This document shows positions 1-7,803 of a DNA stretch of 64,000 nucleotides, in pieces (the first letter of the stretch is position 1; each line of letters starts with the position of its first letter). Source of the stretch: Cupriavidus pampae (GTDB taxonomy: Bacteria > Pseudomonadota > Gammaproteobacteria > Burkholderiales > Burkholderiaceae); contig NZ_CAJZAG010000002.1 in NCBI RefSeq assembly GCF_914271485.1, positions 682,001-746,000 of the forward strand. Direction: 5' to 3'. Position numbers and translations under genes: made by a program. Under the pieces are notes generated by a model that worked only from the letters and a program-made list of their open reading frames with translations, was not told the origin of the DNA and did no database searches.

Positions 1-49
1 TGGGCTTGACCTCGGGGGCGTTGAGGTCCGCGTAGGGAATATTTGCCAT
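1..49 (-). CDS. Start of a gene running off the left edge; possibly carboxymuconolactone decarboxylase-like
   Basis: Only 16 codons are visible, reading MANIPYADLNAPEVKP on the minus strand from an ATG at position 49. An AGGAA-type ribosome site lies about 9 bases upstream. It is in line with the Bug receptor and SDR genes upstream on the same strand, so it is probably the third gene of that operon. The opening resembles the N-terminus of carboxymuconolactone decarboxylase family proteins (a 'M-a-x-I-P-Y-A-D-L' start), which fits a small catabolic operon, but 16 residues cannot establish this. Confidence 0.45.
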   Translation of the reverse strand, partial: MANIPYADLNAPEVKP

Positions 50-70
50 GTTCTCTGAGTTCCTGTTTTT

Positions 71-126
71 CGGTCGCGCTTATTCGGCCACACTTATTCG
101 GCCACACTTATTCGGTCACGCTTATT
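71..126. repeat. 14-bp tandem repeat, four copies, overlapping a stop codon
   Basis: Four head-to-tail copies of a 14-bp unit, consensus CGGCCACACTTATT (71-84, 85-98, 99-112, 113-126). The middle two copies are identical and the outer two differ at two or three bases. The stop codon (TAA on the minus strand, 122-124) of the Bug receptor gene lies inside the last copy, so the array continues the gene's 3' end into the intergenic space. Confidence 0.9.
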
Positions 127-1159
127 CCGCCACAATGACCTTGCGGCGCACGAGGTCCGCCATCACGTCGGAGTCCTGTTTCACGCGCGCGGCAAAGGCT
201 TCGGGGCTATTGTTGACGATATCGAATGCGTTGTCGGCGAAGCGCTTGGCCACCTCGGGATCGCGCATCACGGTGCGCGTGGCAGCGAGGATTTTCTCAC
301 GTACGTCCGCCGGCAAACCCTTCGGTGCGACCAGCCCGATCCACGTCGGATACTCGAAGCCGGGAATCGTTTCGCTCATGGTTGGCACGTTCGGCAGCAT
401 CGCCGAGCGCTTGGGCGAGCTAACCGCGATTGCTCGGATCTTGCCGGCCTGGATATGCGGCAGCATCACGGACAGCCCCGCGAACGCATACTGGATATGG
501 CCGCCGAGCAGATCGGTCAGCAGCGGGCCCGCGCCCTTGTACGGGATATGCTGCGTGGACAGTTGCCGCGCGATCGACAACTGCGCGCTGTTCACGTGAC
601 CGGCCGAGGCCGTGCCCGCCGACCCATATGACGTGTTCGGATGGGCTTTCAGATACGTCACCAGTTGCTCGAGGTCTTTGGCCGGAACGTCGTTGTTCGT
701 CACCAGCACCTGCGGCGTCGTGACCAGCAGGCTCAGGTAGTCGAACGACTTGAACGTGTCGAACGGCAGGTTGCGCACGGTGTAGTGATTCACGGCCTGC
801 GAGTCGAGCGCGAGCATCAGCGTGTAGCCATCGGGCTTGGCGCGCGAAAGATCGGTCGCGCCAAGCGAACCGCTCGCGCCGGGCTTGTTCTCGATCACGA
901 TGGTCTGGCCGAGCTGCTTGCCAAGCGCGTTGGAGATCGTGCGCGCGGTCTGATCCACCGCGCCGCCGGGCGCGAATGGCACGATCAGGCGAATCGGCTG
1001 CGCCGGCCAGTTCTGACTGAACGCCGGCGTGGCCGCCAGCGCGAGCAGTGGCATGGACAGGCGCAACAGCAGCCGGCCTAATCGACCCAAGCGACCCAAT
1101 CGACCCAAGCGACCCAAGCGACCCAAGCCGCCGGACGGGCGTGATGATACGTATGGCAT
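122..1159 (-). CDS. Bug-family tripartite tricarboxylate transporter substrate-binding protein
   Basis: This is a 345-residue periplasmic receptor of the Bug (Bordetella uptake gene) family, which captures carboxylates or other small acids. Family features are the IRLIVPFAPGG segment right after the signal peptide (about residue 57), a KPGASGSLGA loop, a HIPYKGAGPLLTDLLGG stretch, and a C-terminal pattern typical of the TctC fold. The signal peptide is unusual: its n-region (about residues 10-30) is a run of Leu-Gly-Arg triplets encoded by a 9-bp tandem repeat, followed by the hydrophobic core and a cleavage site near residue 48. The start ATG has a strong AGAGGAG site. No TctA/TctB membrane partners are nearby, as is usual for Bug receptors in Burkholderiales. 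It lies between an SDR dehydrogenase upstream and the truncated edge gene downstream. The substrate is unknown. Confidence 0.93.
   Translation of the reverse strand: MPYVSSRPSGGLGRLGRLGRLGRLGRLGRLLLRLSMPLLALAATPAFSQNWPAQPIRLIVPFAPGGAVDQTARTISNALGKQLGQTIVIENKPGASGSLGATDLSRAKPDGYTLMLALDSQAVNHYTVRNLPFDTFKSFDYLSLLVTTPQVLVTNNDVPAKDLEQLVTYLKAHPNTSYGSAGTASAGHVNSAQLSIARQLSTQHIPYKGAGPLLTDLLGGHIQYAFAGLSVMLPHIQAGKIRAIAVSSPKRSAMLPNVPTMSETIPGFEYPTWIGLVAPKGLPADVREKILAATRTVMRDPEVAKRFADNAFDIVNNSPEAFAARVKQDSDVMADLVRRKVIVAE
1081..1125. repeat. 9-bp tandem repeat inside a signal-peptide coding region
   Basis: Five copies of the 9-mer (A/A)(T/G)CGACCCA, alternating ATCGACCCA and AGCGACCCA, lie in frame in the 5' part of the Bug receptor gene. 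They encode repeated Leu-Gly-Arg in the positively charged n-region of the signal peptide. Copy-number change would keep the frame and only lengthen or shorten the n-region. Confidence 0.88.
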
Positions 1160-1186
1160 GGTGGTCTCCTCTTGTTATGTGTGTTC

Positions 1187-1981
1187 TTATCGGGTGGCCG
1201 CCACCAGCCCGCCATCCACAATGATCTCGGTGCCCGTGACATAGCGGCTCTCGTCCGCGGCCAGGAACAGCACGGCATGCGCGGTGTCCCACCCTTCGCC
1301 CATATGCCGCATCGGCACCTGATTGTTGCGATGCGCGATAAAGCCATCGGTATCGCCATTGGCGTACTTGCTGGCCAGCCCCTCGATCAGCGGCGTATGC
1401 ATCAGCCCCGGCACCACGCAGTTCAGCCGGATATTGTCCGGCGCGTGAATCACGGCTGTCGTGCGCGTGAAATGCATCAGTCCGGCCTTCGCCGCGGCAT
1501 AGGCCACCTGCGGCTTGCCAACGTAGCGCAACCCCGCCACCGATGACACGTTGACCACCGCGCCCCCACCCTGCTGCTTCATGATCGGCAGCACGTACTT
1601 GCACGTGAGGAACGCACCCTTGAGATTGACCTGCATCTGCGCGTCCCACACCGCTTCGTCCATATCGATGGGACCGCCGGGCTGCGACAGGCCAACGTTG
1701 TTGACGAGGATATCGATGCGGCCATGACGCGCCATGCAGGCCTCGACGGTGCGCTGCACCTGATCGGCCTTGGTGCTATCACACGCGACCACGTCGGCCT
1801 CGTAACCCTCTTGCGCGAGCACACGCTGGGTTTCCTGCGCGTTCTCCAGCACGAGGTCGGTGCCAAATACGCGCGCGCCCTGCCGGGCCATCAGCATGGC
1901 CGTGGCGCGTCCATTGCCCCAACCTTGCGCCACCGCGCCACAGCCCATGATCAGGGCGACCTTGCCTTGCAGGTCCAGCAT
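1187..1981 (-). CDS. SDR family oxidoreductase
   Basis: This is a 264-residue classical short-chain dehydrogenase/reductase. The catalytic Tyr161-x3-Lys165 is present in YAAAK with Ser146/Ser147 in NVSSVAG, and the structural NNVG stands at residues 94-97. The nucleotide-binding loop is atypical: it reads GCGAVAQGWGNG (13-24) instead of TGxxxGIG, although the spacing of the last glycines is kept. The C-terminus carries the usual TGTEIIVDGG motif. The ATG is preceded by AAGGAGACGAG. The gene heads a minus-strand operon with the Bug receptor 27 bases downstream and diverges from a LysR gene that probably controls it. It probably oxidises a hydroxy acid or alcohol brought in by the receptor; the substrate cannot be read from sequence. 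Confidence 0.9.
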   Translation of the reverse strand: MLDLQGKVALIMGCGAVAQGWGNGRATAMLMARQGARVFGTDLVLENAQETQRVLAQEGYEADVVACDSTKADQVQRTVEACMARHGRIDILVNNVGLSQPGGPIDMDEAVWDAQMQVNLKGAFLTCKYVLPIMKQQGGGAVVNVSSVAGLRYVGKPQVAYAAAKAGLMHFTRTTAVIHAPDNIRLNCVVPGLMHTPLIEGLASKYANGDTDGFIAHRNNQVPMRHMGEGWDTAHAVLFLAADESRYVTGTEIIVDGGLVAATR

Positions 1982-2040
1982 CTCGTCTCCTTGTTTTTTT
2001 GCTGGCCCATTCTAGTCAGTGCTACATTTTTCCCTGAAAT

Positions 2041-2060
2041 TCAAAATATCTATATGTTGA
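2041..2060. promoter_or_regulatory. Near-perfect 20-bp palindrome, candidate LysR operator
   Basis: TCAAAATATCTATATGTTGA has 9-bp arms with one mismatch around a 2-bp centre. It lies in the 91-bp gap between the divergent SDR and LysR genes and ends 12 bases before the LysR start codon. AT-rich dyads of this kind in a divergent gap are typical LysR sites. Confidence 0.55.
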
Positions 2061-2072
2061 TCGGTCCCACGA

Positions 2073-3014
2073 ATGAATATCGCTCCGCGTCAGCTCCGCA
2101 TCTTTCTCTCGCTCGCCGAATCGCTGAACTTCAGCCGCACCGCACAGCAGTTTTTCATCACGCAGCCATCGCTGAGCAAGGCCGTAAAGGATCTGGAAAC
2201 GGAACTGGGTGTCGCACTGTTCGAGCGGTCGACGCGCAGCGTGCGCCTGACGCCCGCCGGTGAAGAACTGGTGCCGATGGCGCGACGCGTGATCGGCGAG
2301 TACGACACGGGGCTGCGGCATCTGCGCGATCGTGCCGAACACGAGGCGCATCGCATCGCGATGGCCGCGCTACCGTCGCTTGCCAGCGTGCTGCTGCCCG
2401 GCGTCTGCGCGGCACTCGAACAACACTATCCGCATGCGCAGATCTCGCTGTTCGACTGCGCCGATCAGGCTGCGGTGCAGCGCGTGATTCGCTATCAGGT
2501 GGATTTCGCGCTGGCCTCGGCCTCGCCATCGAATGCCGATCTGCAGTTCGAGGAAGTCCTGCGCGATCGCTTTGTATTGTTGACGCCAGCCGGCTGGCAC
2601 CGGCGCGTGCGCAAGCAGATGCGCATGGAAGAATTGGTCGATCTGCCACTGATCAGCATGACCGATGCGAGCACGGCGAAGAAATACATGAGCGCCGCGT
2701 TCCTGCAGCGCGGCCTGATCTTCCAGCCGCGCCTGCAGCTGGATCAGATCGGCACCATCGCGGGCTTCGTCAAGCAGGGGCTCGGCATCGCCGTGCTGCC
2801 CTATCTCGGCATTCTGCCGCTGCTGTCGTTCAAGGGCATGCGCGTGGCCGAGATCGTCGATGGGCCGGTGCGATCGGTCGGCATCGTGCGCCGCAAGGCG
2901 TCGCCGCTATCGCCCATCGCCGAGTACGCGGAACAGCAGGTGCGCGTGGTGGCGGACGCGCTGATCGACAAGATGCCCGAATGGATCTGGCCACCCGCGA
3001 CGGACCGCCACTAA
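2073..3014 (+). CDS. LysR family transcriptional regulator
   Basis: This is a 313-residue LysR-type regulator. The N-terminal winged helix-turn-helix covers residues 1-65 (RQLRIFLSLAESLNFSRTA, then QPSLSKAVKDLE and the LFERSTR wing). The rest is a periplasmic-binding-like effector domain with the GLGIAVLPYLG segment near residue 238. It is transcribed away from the SDR/Bug operon and probably controls it in response to a pathway metabolite. Its gene ends 2 bases from the convergent hipA stop, so hipBA is wedged closely against it. Confidence 0.93.
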   Translation: MNIAPRQLRIFLSLAESLNFSRTAQQFFITQPSLSKAVKDLETELGVALFERSTRSVRLTPAGEELVPMARRVIGEYDTGLRHLRDRAEHEAHRIAMAALPSLASVLLPGVCAALEQHYPHAQISLFDCADQAAVQRVIRYQVDFALASASPSNADLQFEEVLRDRFVLLTPAGWHRRVRKQMRMEELVDLPLISMTDASTAKKYMSAAFLQRGLIFQPRLQLDQIGTIAGFVKQGLGIAVLPYLGILPLLSFKGMRVAEIVDGPVRSVGIVRRKASPLSPIAEYAEQQVRVVADALIDKMPEWIWPPATDRH

Positions 3015-3016
3015 CG

Positions 3017-4345
3017 TCAGGAAGATTTTCTGCTGGCCCTGCCGGCCTGCGCCAGTGGCAACGTTGCCAGCCGATCGGTGATCACGTCGCGGATGGCCTG
3101 CGGCGCGTCCAGCGTCTCCAGCAGCCCGGGCCAATGACCGTGCGCGAGCGCCACGGCCTCCTTGACCGCCGCCGTCGCGATGCGTTTCGGGACGCCGGCG
3201 CGCTCCGCGATCGCCTCGTACACGTCGAGCGTCTCCTTGCGCTGTCGCTCGTCGATCGCCACGTTCTGGCCGTATGACGTGAAGTTCGGCAGCGCGGCCA
3301 CGCACACGATGTCGTAGGCGGGCGAGAGCTCGGGCAGGCGACCGTTGTGGTAGATCACCGAGAAGTTCTTCAGATGCGCGTCGCTGTTGCCGATCAGAGT
3401 ATTGACCGCCTGCCGCAGGAAAAACTGGCGCACGTTCTGCACGCCGCTTGGGCTCAGGCGATACAGGACGGCCACGAGCCGGACATAAGCGTCCACGCCG
3501 GCGTACTTCTTGTTGGGCATGCGGCCCAGCATCTGGCAGCCGTCCTCGGCGTGAACGCGGCCGCCGGGGCCGCGATCGAAACGATCCACGGCCAGATAAT
3601 GCAACCCTTCGCCGAACGACTCGGCCAGCCCTTCGACGTCGATGCTCGACATCGGCAGCACCCGCACCGGGGCGATGTTCACCCCGGCCGCCGCGGCAAG
3701 CTGCATCGAGACGAACTCGTTGAATACCTGCGCATCGTCGTGTTGCGCTGGCAGCTTGGCGATGATGTCGGACACCTTGCCGTGGGTCGGCAGCGTGTAC
3801 CGCTCCCCTCTGCGCACGGTGGAAAGCGCCAGCTTGTTCTGCACGCCCGAGACCGATGCCGCGCCTTCCGTGGCGCCCTCCACCACGGCGATCTCGAGGT
3901 TGTCCGCGCCACCGGTCACGCCGTAGGTACGCACGTATTCGGGAAGGGTATCGATGTCGGCCGGCACCACGACGACAGCGCCCGGCAGATCGTTGCCCGC
4001 GGAGGCGAGCACGCCGAAGTCATCCTTGTCCTCGGGGTTCTTGCGCGTGGACTCCAGCCGTTGGCGCAGCACCCCTTCCGGCAGCAAGCCCGCAAAGTAC
4101 GGTGGTAGCTCGGCGCCGATGTTGTAGATCGCCGGGTGGAACGCGTTGTCCAGCACCTCGGACGTCGCCGCCCGACCAGCCTCGGTGGGGACCGTGATGG
4201 AGAGGCTCAGCGTGGGACGATCGGCATCACCGCGGAATGCCTCCGAGGGAACAAAGCGGGTGTTGCCACCGGCTTCGCACAGGTAGCCGCAGAGTTGGTC
4301 GTAAAGGCGAATCTCCAGATAGCGGGGACGCAGTTCGAAGCTCAT
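3017..4345 (-). CDS. hipA: HipA-type serine/threonine kinase toxin
   Basis: This is a 442-residue HipA toxin; characterised members phosphorylate an aminoacyl-tRNA synthetase and induce growth arrest. The N-terminal HipA domain is followed by SGVQNKLAL (166-174, ATP-loop region), HGKVSDIIAKLP, RFDR (255-258), the kinase catalytic loop GNSDAHLKNF (319-328, catalytic Asp322) and YDIV (344-347, metal site). All active-site motifs look intact. I chose the ATG at 4345 because it overlaps the hipB stop as ATGA and starts the conserved fold; the longer open frame upstream lies inside hipB. The pair sits between convergent or unrelated metabolic genes, as expected for a mobile toxin-antitoxin module. 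Confidence 0.92.
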   Translation of the reverse strand: MSFELRPRYLEIRLYDQLCGYLCEAGGNTRFVPSEAFRGDADRPTLSLSITVPTEAGRAATSEVLDNAFHPAIYNIGAELPPYFAGLLPEGVLRQRLESTRKNPEDKDDFGVLASAGNDLPGAVVVVPADIDTLPEYVRTYGVTGGADNLEIAVVEGATEGAASVSGVQNKLALSTVRRGERYTLPTHGKVSDIIAKLPAQHDDAQVFNEFVSMQLAAAAGVNIAPVRVLPMSSIDVEGLAESFGEGLHYLAVDRFDRGPGGRVHAEDGCQMLGRMPNKKYAGVDAYVRLVAVLYRLSPSGVQNVRQFFLRQAVNTLIGNSDAHLKNFSVIYHNGRLPELSPAYDIVCVAALPNFTSYGQNVAIDERQRKETLDVYEAIAERAGVPKRIATAAVKEAVALAHGHWPGLLETLDAPQAIRDVITDRLATLPLAQAGRASRKSS

Positions 4346-4632
4346 TCGTGATGGCTCAGGAACACGTCGAGCGAGGAACGGGCGGCGCGGTCCGGGCCGC
4401 TGCCCTTGCCTTCGAGAATCTGTCGTACCTCCATCAGGCGCTCTTTGGGCACCAGCACCCATTCGGCCTCCATGGCGGCCGCCAGCGATTCGAAGGTAGA
4501 GGCGCGGCTGTCCTTCTTGCCCTGCAGGATGGCCGATAGATTCTGCGCGGCCATGCCGACGACACGACTCAAGTCGGCGATGGTGATTTTCCGCTGGCGC
4601 CTCATGGCCTGGGACTGCGAAAGTAATGTCAT
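4342..4632 (-). CDS. hipB: HipB-type antitoxin, XRE helix-turn-helix
   Basis: This is a 96-residue Cro/C1-type DNA-binding protein (helix-turn-helix about residues 14-60: RKITIADLSRVVGMAAQNLSAILQGKK), with a C-terminal tail ending in LDVFLSHHE that would contact the toxin. The gene precedes hipA with a 4-base ATGA overlap, the standard antitoxin-first coupled layout. HipB proteins neutralise HipA and repress their own promoter; a 38-bp imperfect palindrome begins one base upstream of the start codon. Confidence 0.9.
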   Translation of the reverse strand: MTLLSQSQAMRRQRKITIADLSRVVGMAAQNLSAILQGKKDSRASTFESLAAAMEAEWVLVPKERLMEVRQILEGKGSGPDRAARSSLDVFLSHHE

Positions 4633-4670
4633 AGCATGATTTTACTAGCAAAAAGCTACTATAGTATGCT
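4633..4670. promoter_or_regulatory. Candidate HipB operator
   Basis: This is an imperfect inverted repeat, AGCAT...ACTAGC-AAAAA-GCTACT...ATGCT, immediately upstream of the hipB ATG in an AT-rich stretch. The inner TAGC/GCTA and outer AGCAT/ATGCT arms match exactly. It would cover the -10/leader region, consistent with autorepression by HipB. Confidence 0.5.
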
Positions 4671-4693
4671 CCATGACCTCTCTACAAGCAAGG

Positions 4694-4720
4694 TTGAAAA
4701 AGCAATGCTATCGCATTGCT
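4694..4720 (-). terminator. Rho-independent terminator of the quinone oxidoreductase gene
   Basis: The perfect stem AGCAATGC / GCATTGCT (4701-4720) has a 4-base loop. On the minus strand it is followed by five T residues, about 60 bases after the oxidoreductase stop codon. Because it also lies upstream of hipBA it could instead be a second HipB operator; the T-run favours a terminator. Confidence 0.55.
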
Positions 4721-4781
4721 ATGCCACAAAAACAATACGATCGCATTATACAAAAAGGCCTAATGCGCCGCAAATAATATT

Positions 4782-5780
4782 TTACGATGCCACATTGACC
4801 ACGATCTTGCCCTGCGCGGAGCGGGTTTCGATCGCCGCGTGGGCAGCATTGGCGTCCTCGAACGTGAATTGGCGGGAGTCCATCAGCACACTCAGCTTGC
4901 CGTCCGCCGCCAGGCGCGCCGCCTCGCGCAGGATCTCGCCATGATGCGCGTGCCCGCGCCCCGTCAGCAGCGGCAGCAGCGTGAACACCCCGGAGTATGT
5001 CGCCGCGCGGAACGACAGTGGCGCCAGCGCGTGCGTGCCCCAGCCCAGGCAACTGACGACATGCCCACCATACGTACGCGCCGCCGCGAACGAGGCATCG
5101 AGCACCGCGCCGCCCACCGTGTCGTAGATCACGTCGAAGCCTTCGCCCGCTGTGTACTGCTGGACGTAGTCGGCCACCGTGGTTTCCCGATCGATATACG
5201 TGGCCCCCAGCCGCTCGATGACCGCACGCTGCGACGCCTTGCCCGTGGCATACACCTGCGCGCCGGCCGCGCGCGCCAGTTGCACCGCGATGTGCCCCAC
5301 GCCACCGGCACCGCCGTGCACCAGCACCTTGTGCGACGCCTGCACGCGCGCCCGGTCAACCAGCCCTTCCCACGCCGTGATCACGATCAGCGGCAGCGCG
5401 GCCGCCTCGCGCATCGACAGGCTGGCGGGCTTGTGCGCCAGCAGCGCGGCATCCACCGCTGCATACTCGGCCAGCGACCCTTGCAGACCACCGACGCCGC
5501 CCGTCATGCCAAACACGGCATCGCCTGGCTTGAACGCGCTCACCCCCTCGCCCACTGCCTCGACGATGCCCGCCAGATCGAGCCCCAGCACCGCCGGCAA
5601 TGGCTGCCGCGCATGCGCGGCGGCACCCGCGCGAATCTTGGTATCGAGCGGATTCACCCCACTCGCCGCAATCCGTACCAGCACCTGCCCTGGCCCCGCC
5701 ACGGGCCGCGCCATGGCAACCTTGCGCATCAGGGCCCCAGCCTGATCGACGACCAGCGCCTGCATGGTGATATCCGACAT
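4782..5780 (-). CDS. Zinc-independent quinone oxidoreductase, MDR family
   Basis: This is a 332-residue medium-chain dehydrogenase/reductase of the quinone oxidoreductase (QOR) branch, which uses NADPH to reduce quinones or enones. The GroES-like N-terminal half is followed by the nucleotide-binding motif HGGAGGVG (about 155-162) and the C-terminal KIVVNV strand. The structural-zinc cysteines of alcohol dehydrogenases are absent, as in QORs. I chose the start at MSDITMQALV because AAGGAG lies 7 bases upstream; an in-frame ATG 51 bases further up has no such site. It is monocistronic and divergent from the amidase gene. Confidence 0.88.
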   Translation of the reverse strand: MSDITMQALVVDQAGALMRKVAMARPVAGPGQVLVRIAASGVNPLDTKIRAGAAAHARQPLPAVLGLDLAGIVEAVGEGVSAFKPGDAVFGMTGGVGGLQGSLAEYAAVDAALLAHKPASLSMREAAALPLIVITAWEGLVDRARVQASHKVLVHGGAGGVGHIAVQLARAAGAQVYATGKASQRAVIERLGATYIDRETTVADYVQQYTAGEGFDVIYDTVGGAVLDASFAAARTYGGHVVSCLGWGTHALAPLSFRAATYSGVFTLLPLLTGRGHAHHGEILREAARLAADGKLSVLMDSRQFTFEDANAAHAAIETRSAQGKIVVNVAS

Positions 5781-5876
5781 GTTCCACTCCTTGCTGCCAT
5801 CCGGCATTCGGTTGCGTATATTTGCTTGCACGTCTCCATTGTTGGCGCCACACCCCGCAGCGTAAATCGACGTTAA

Positions 5877-5893
5877 CGCATGCCGGTCATGCG
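5877..5893. promoter_or_regulatory. Inverted repeat in a divergent promoter gap
   Basis: CGCATG-CCGGT-CATGCG is a perfect 6-bp arm dyad in the 209-bp gap between the quinone oxidoreductase and amidase genes. It could be an operator; no regulator gene is adjacent. Confidence 0.3.
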
Positions 5894-5989
5894 GAATTGT
5901 TTAGGGGCGCGCGCCGTGCTTGCCCCCATCAGTCATTCGGCGGCATGATCCTCGCTGTCGATCCCCCCATTCGATACCTTCAGCACATC

Positions 5990-7465
5990 ATGACTCGCCC
6001 CCTTTCTCTCGATCCCATCGTTGCACTGTCCGCGCGTGAGCTGTCGCGCGAGATTCATCGTGGCGCGCTCTCGTGCCGCGAGGTCATGCGGGCGTATCTC
6101 GCGCACATCGATGCGTATAACCCGCAGGTCAACGCGATCGTCGCGTTGCGCGAGGCGGAGGCGTTGATGGGCGAAGCGGCGGCCGCGGACGAAGCGCTGG
6201 CCGCGGGCAAATCGATGGGCTGGATGCATGGCATGCCGCAGGCGCCGAAGGATCTCGCGATGACGCGGGGGTTGCGCACGACGTTCGGCTCGCCGATCTT
6301 TCGCGACAACGTGCCGACCACCGACACCGTGGTGGTCGAGCGTGCGCGCCGCGCCGGGGCACTGTTCATAGGCAAGACCAATACACCTGAGTTTGGGCTT
6401 GGCTCGCACACGTTCAACGAGGTGTACGGCGCCACATGCAATCCGTACGATGCCACGCGCTCGGCCGGTGGCAGCAGTGGCGGCGCGGCGGCCGCGCTGG
6501 CGATGCGCATGCTGCCGGTTGCCGATGGCAGCGACTTTGGCGGTTCGCTGCGCAATCCCGCGGCCTTCTGCAATGTGTATGGCTATCGGCCATCGGCGGG
6601 TCGTGTGCCATACGGTCCGACGCCGGAGACCTTCCTGCCGCAGCTCGGCTGCGAAGGACCGATGGCGCGCAACGTGGCGGACCTCGCACTGCTGCTGGCC
6701 ACGCAGGCCGGGCCCGATGTGCGTACACCGCAGGCACTGCCAACCGATCCGCAACTGAGCACGCTGACGCCGGACAACGTGGAAGCAACGCTCACGGCAG
6801 ATCTGGCCGGCGCGCGCATTGCGTGGCTCGGCGACTGGAATGGGTACCTGCCGATCGAGGACGGCATTCTCGCGCTATGCGAGGAAGCCCTCTCATCGAT
6901 GTCCGCGTTCGGCGTGGAGGTGGAAGCGATCGCGCCGCCGTTTCCCGCCGAGCGCATCTGGAAGACGTGGCTCGTGCACCGGCACTTTCTCACCGGCAAC
7001 GCACGCATGGCGCTCTATCGCAATGCGGACACGCGCGCGCAACTGAAGCCCGAGGCGATCTGGGAAATCGAGGGCGCGCTGCCGCTCACGGCCACCGACC
7101 TCTATGCGGCCAGCACCGATCGCACCGCGTGGTATCAGGCCTTGCAACGGCTGTTCGCGAAGTTCGACTACGTGGCCGTACCGACCGCGCAGGTGTTTCC
7201 GTTCGATATCAACGAACGCTGGCCCACGACGATCGCGGGCCGCGCCATGGATACCTATCACCGCTGGATGGAAGTCGTGGTGCCATGGACGCTGGCCGGC
7301 TCGCCGGTGGTCAGTGTGCCGGTAGGCTTCGGTGCGAATGGGCTACCGATGGGGATGCAGTTGATCGGACGTCCGCGCGAGGATCTGTCGGTTCTGCGAC
7401 TGGCGGCGGCCTACGAACGCGAGCGCGACTGGGTAGGCAGATACTTGCCCCCTGCAATCGCGTGA
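5990..7465 (+). CDS. Amidase signature family hydrolase
   Basis: This is a 491-residue amidase-signature enzyme that hydrolyses a carboxamide to acid and ammonia. The Ser-cisSer-Lys triad is visible: Lys87 in QAPKDLA, cis-Ser162 in the AGGSSGG loop, and nucleophile Ser186 at the end of GSDFGGS. The canonical GTDxGGS is replaced by GSDFGGS, and the Lys motif is PQAPKD rather than the usual VxxKD, as in several soil-bacterial amidases. The start is uncertain: the ATG at 5990 (MTRPLSLDP) begins the conserved region but has a weak ribosome site, and an in-frame ATG at 5945 is possible. Substrate unknown. Confidence 0.88.
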   Translation: MTRPLSLDPIVALSARELSREIHRGALSCREVMRAYLAHIDAYNPQVNAIVALREAEALMGEAAAADEALAAGKSMGWMHGMPQAPKDLAMTRGLRTTFGSPIFRDNVPTTDTVVVERARRAGALFIGKTNTPEFGLGSHTFNEVYGATCNPYDATRSAGGSSGGAAAALAMRMLPVADGSDFGGSLRNPAAFCNVYGYRPSAGRVPYGPTPETFLPQLGCEGPMARNVADLALLLATQAGPDVRTPQALPTDPQLSTLTPDNVEATLTADLAGARIAWLGDWNGYLPIEDGILALCEEALSSMSAFGVEVEAIAPPFPAERIWKTWLVHRHFLTGNARMALYRNADTRAQLKPEAIWEIEGALPLTATDLYAASTDRTAWYQALQRLFAKFDYVAVPTAQVFPFDINERWPTTIAGRAMDTYHRWMEVVVPWTLAGSPVVSVPVGFGANGLPMGMQLIGRPREDLSVLRLAAAYERERDWVGRYLPPAIA

Positions 7466-7526
7466 TGCATGCACTATCCTGAATCGGTTTTCCCGAATGC
7501 CGTTATGTCACGACAGGAGATCGAAA

Positions 7527-7775
7527 ATGCGTACCTCTACTCACATTCTCGCTGCGCTCGTGCTGTTGAGCGCCAGCGGCATCGCGCTCGCGCACAACTG
7601 TCCCAACGAAATGAAGGCCATCGACGCCAAGCTGGCCACCAAACCGGCGCTATCGCCGGAGGACAGTGCCAAGGTCACCAAGCTGCGCGCCGATGGCGAA
7701 GCCCAGCACAAGGCCGGCAATCACGATGCCTCGATGAAGTCGCTGGGAGATGCGAAGAAGATTCTCGGCATTTAA
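7527..7775 (+). CDS. Small secreted protein of unknown function
   Basis: This 82-residue protein has a clear Sec signal peptide (residues 1-23, cleavage after SGIALA) and a mature part rich in Lys and Ala (NCPNEMKAID... to KKILGI), predicted largely helical. The ATG at 7527 has AGGAGA 6 bases upstream. I do not recognise a named domain. It lies 61 bases after the amidase gene on the same strand and converges on the FMN reductase gene. Confidence 0.8.
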   Translation: MRTSTHILAALVLLSASGIALAHNCPNEMKAIDAKLATKPALSPEDSAKVTKLRADGEAQHKAGNHDASMKSLGDAKKILGI

Positions 7776-7803
7776 GCTGGAATCTTCCCGCGATCAGGAT
7801 GGC

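Noticed and set aside
71-126. Short direct repeats that could suggest a CRISPR array
   Set aside because: Units are contiguous 14-mers without spacers and no cas gene is near.
420-1649. Long minus-strand frame across the Bug and SDR genes
   Set aside because: It is out of frame with both well-supported genes and has no domain.
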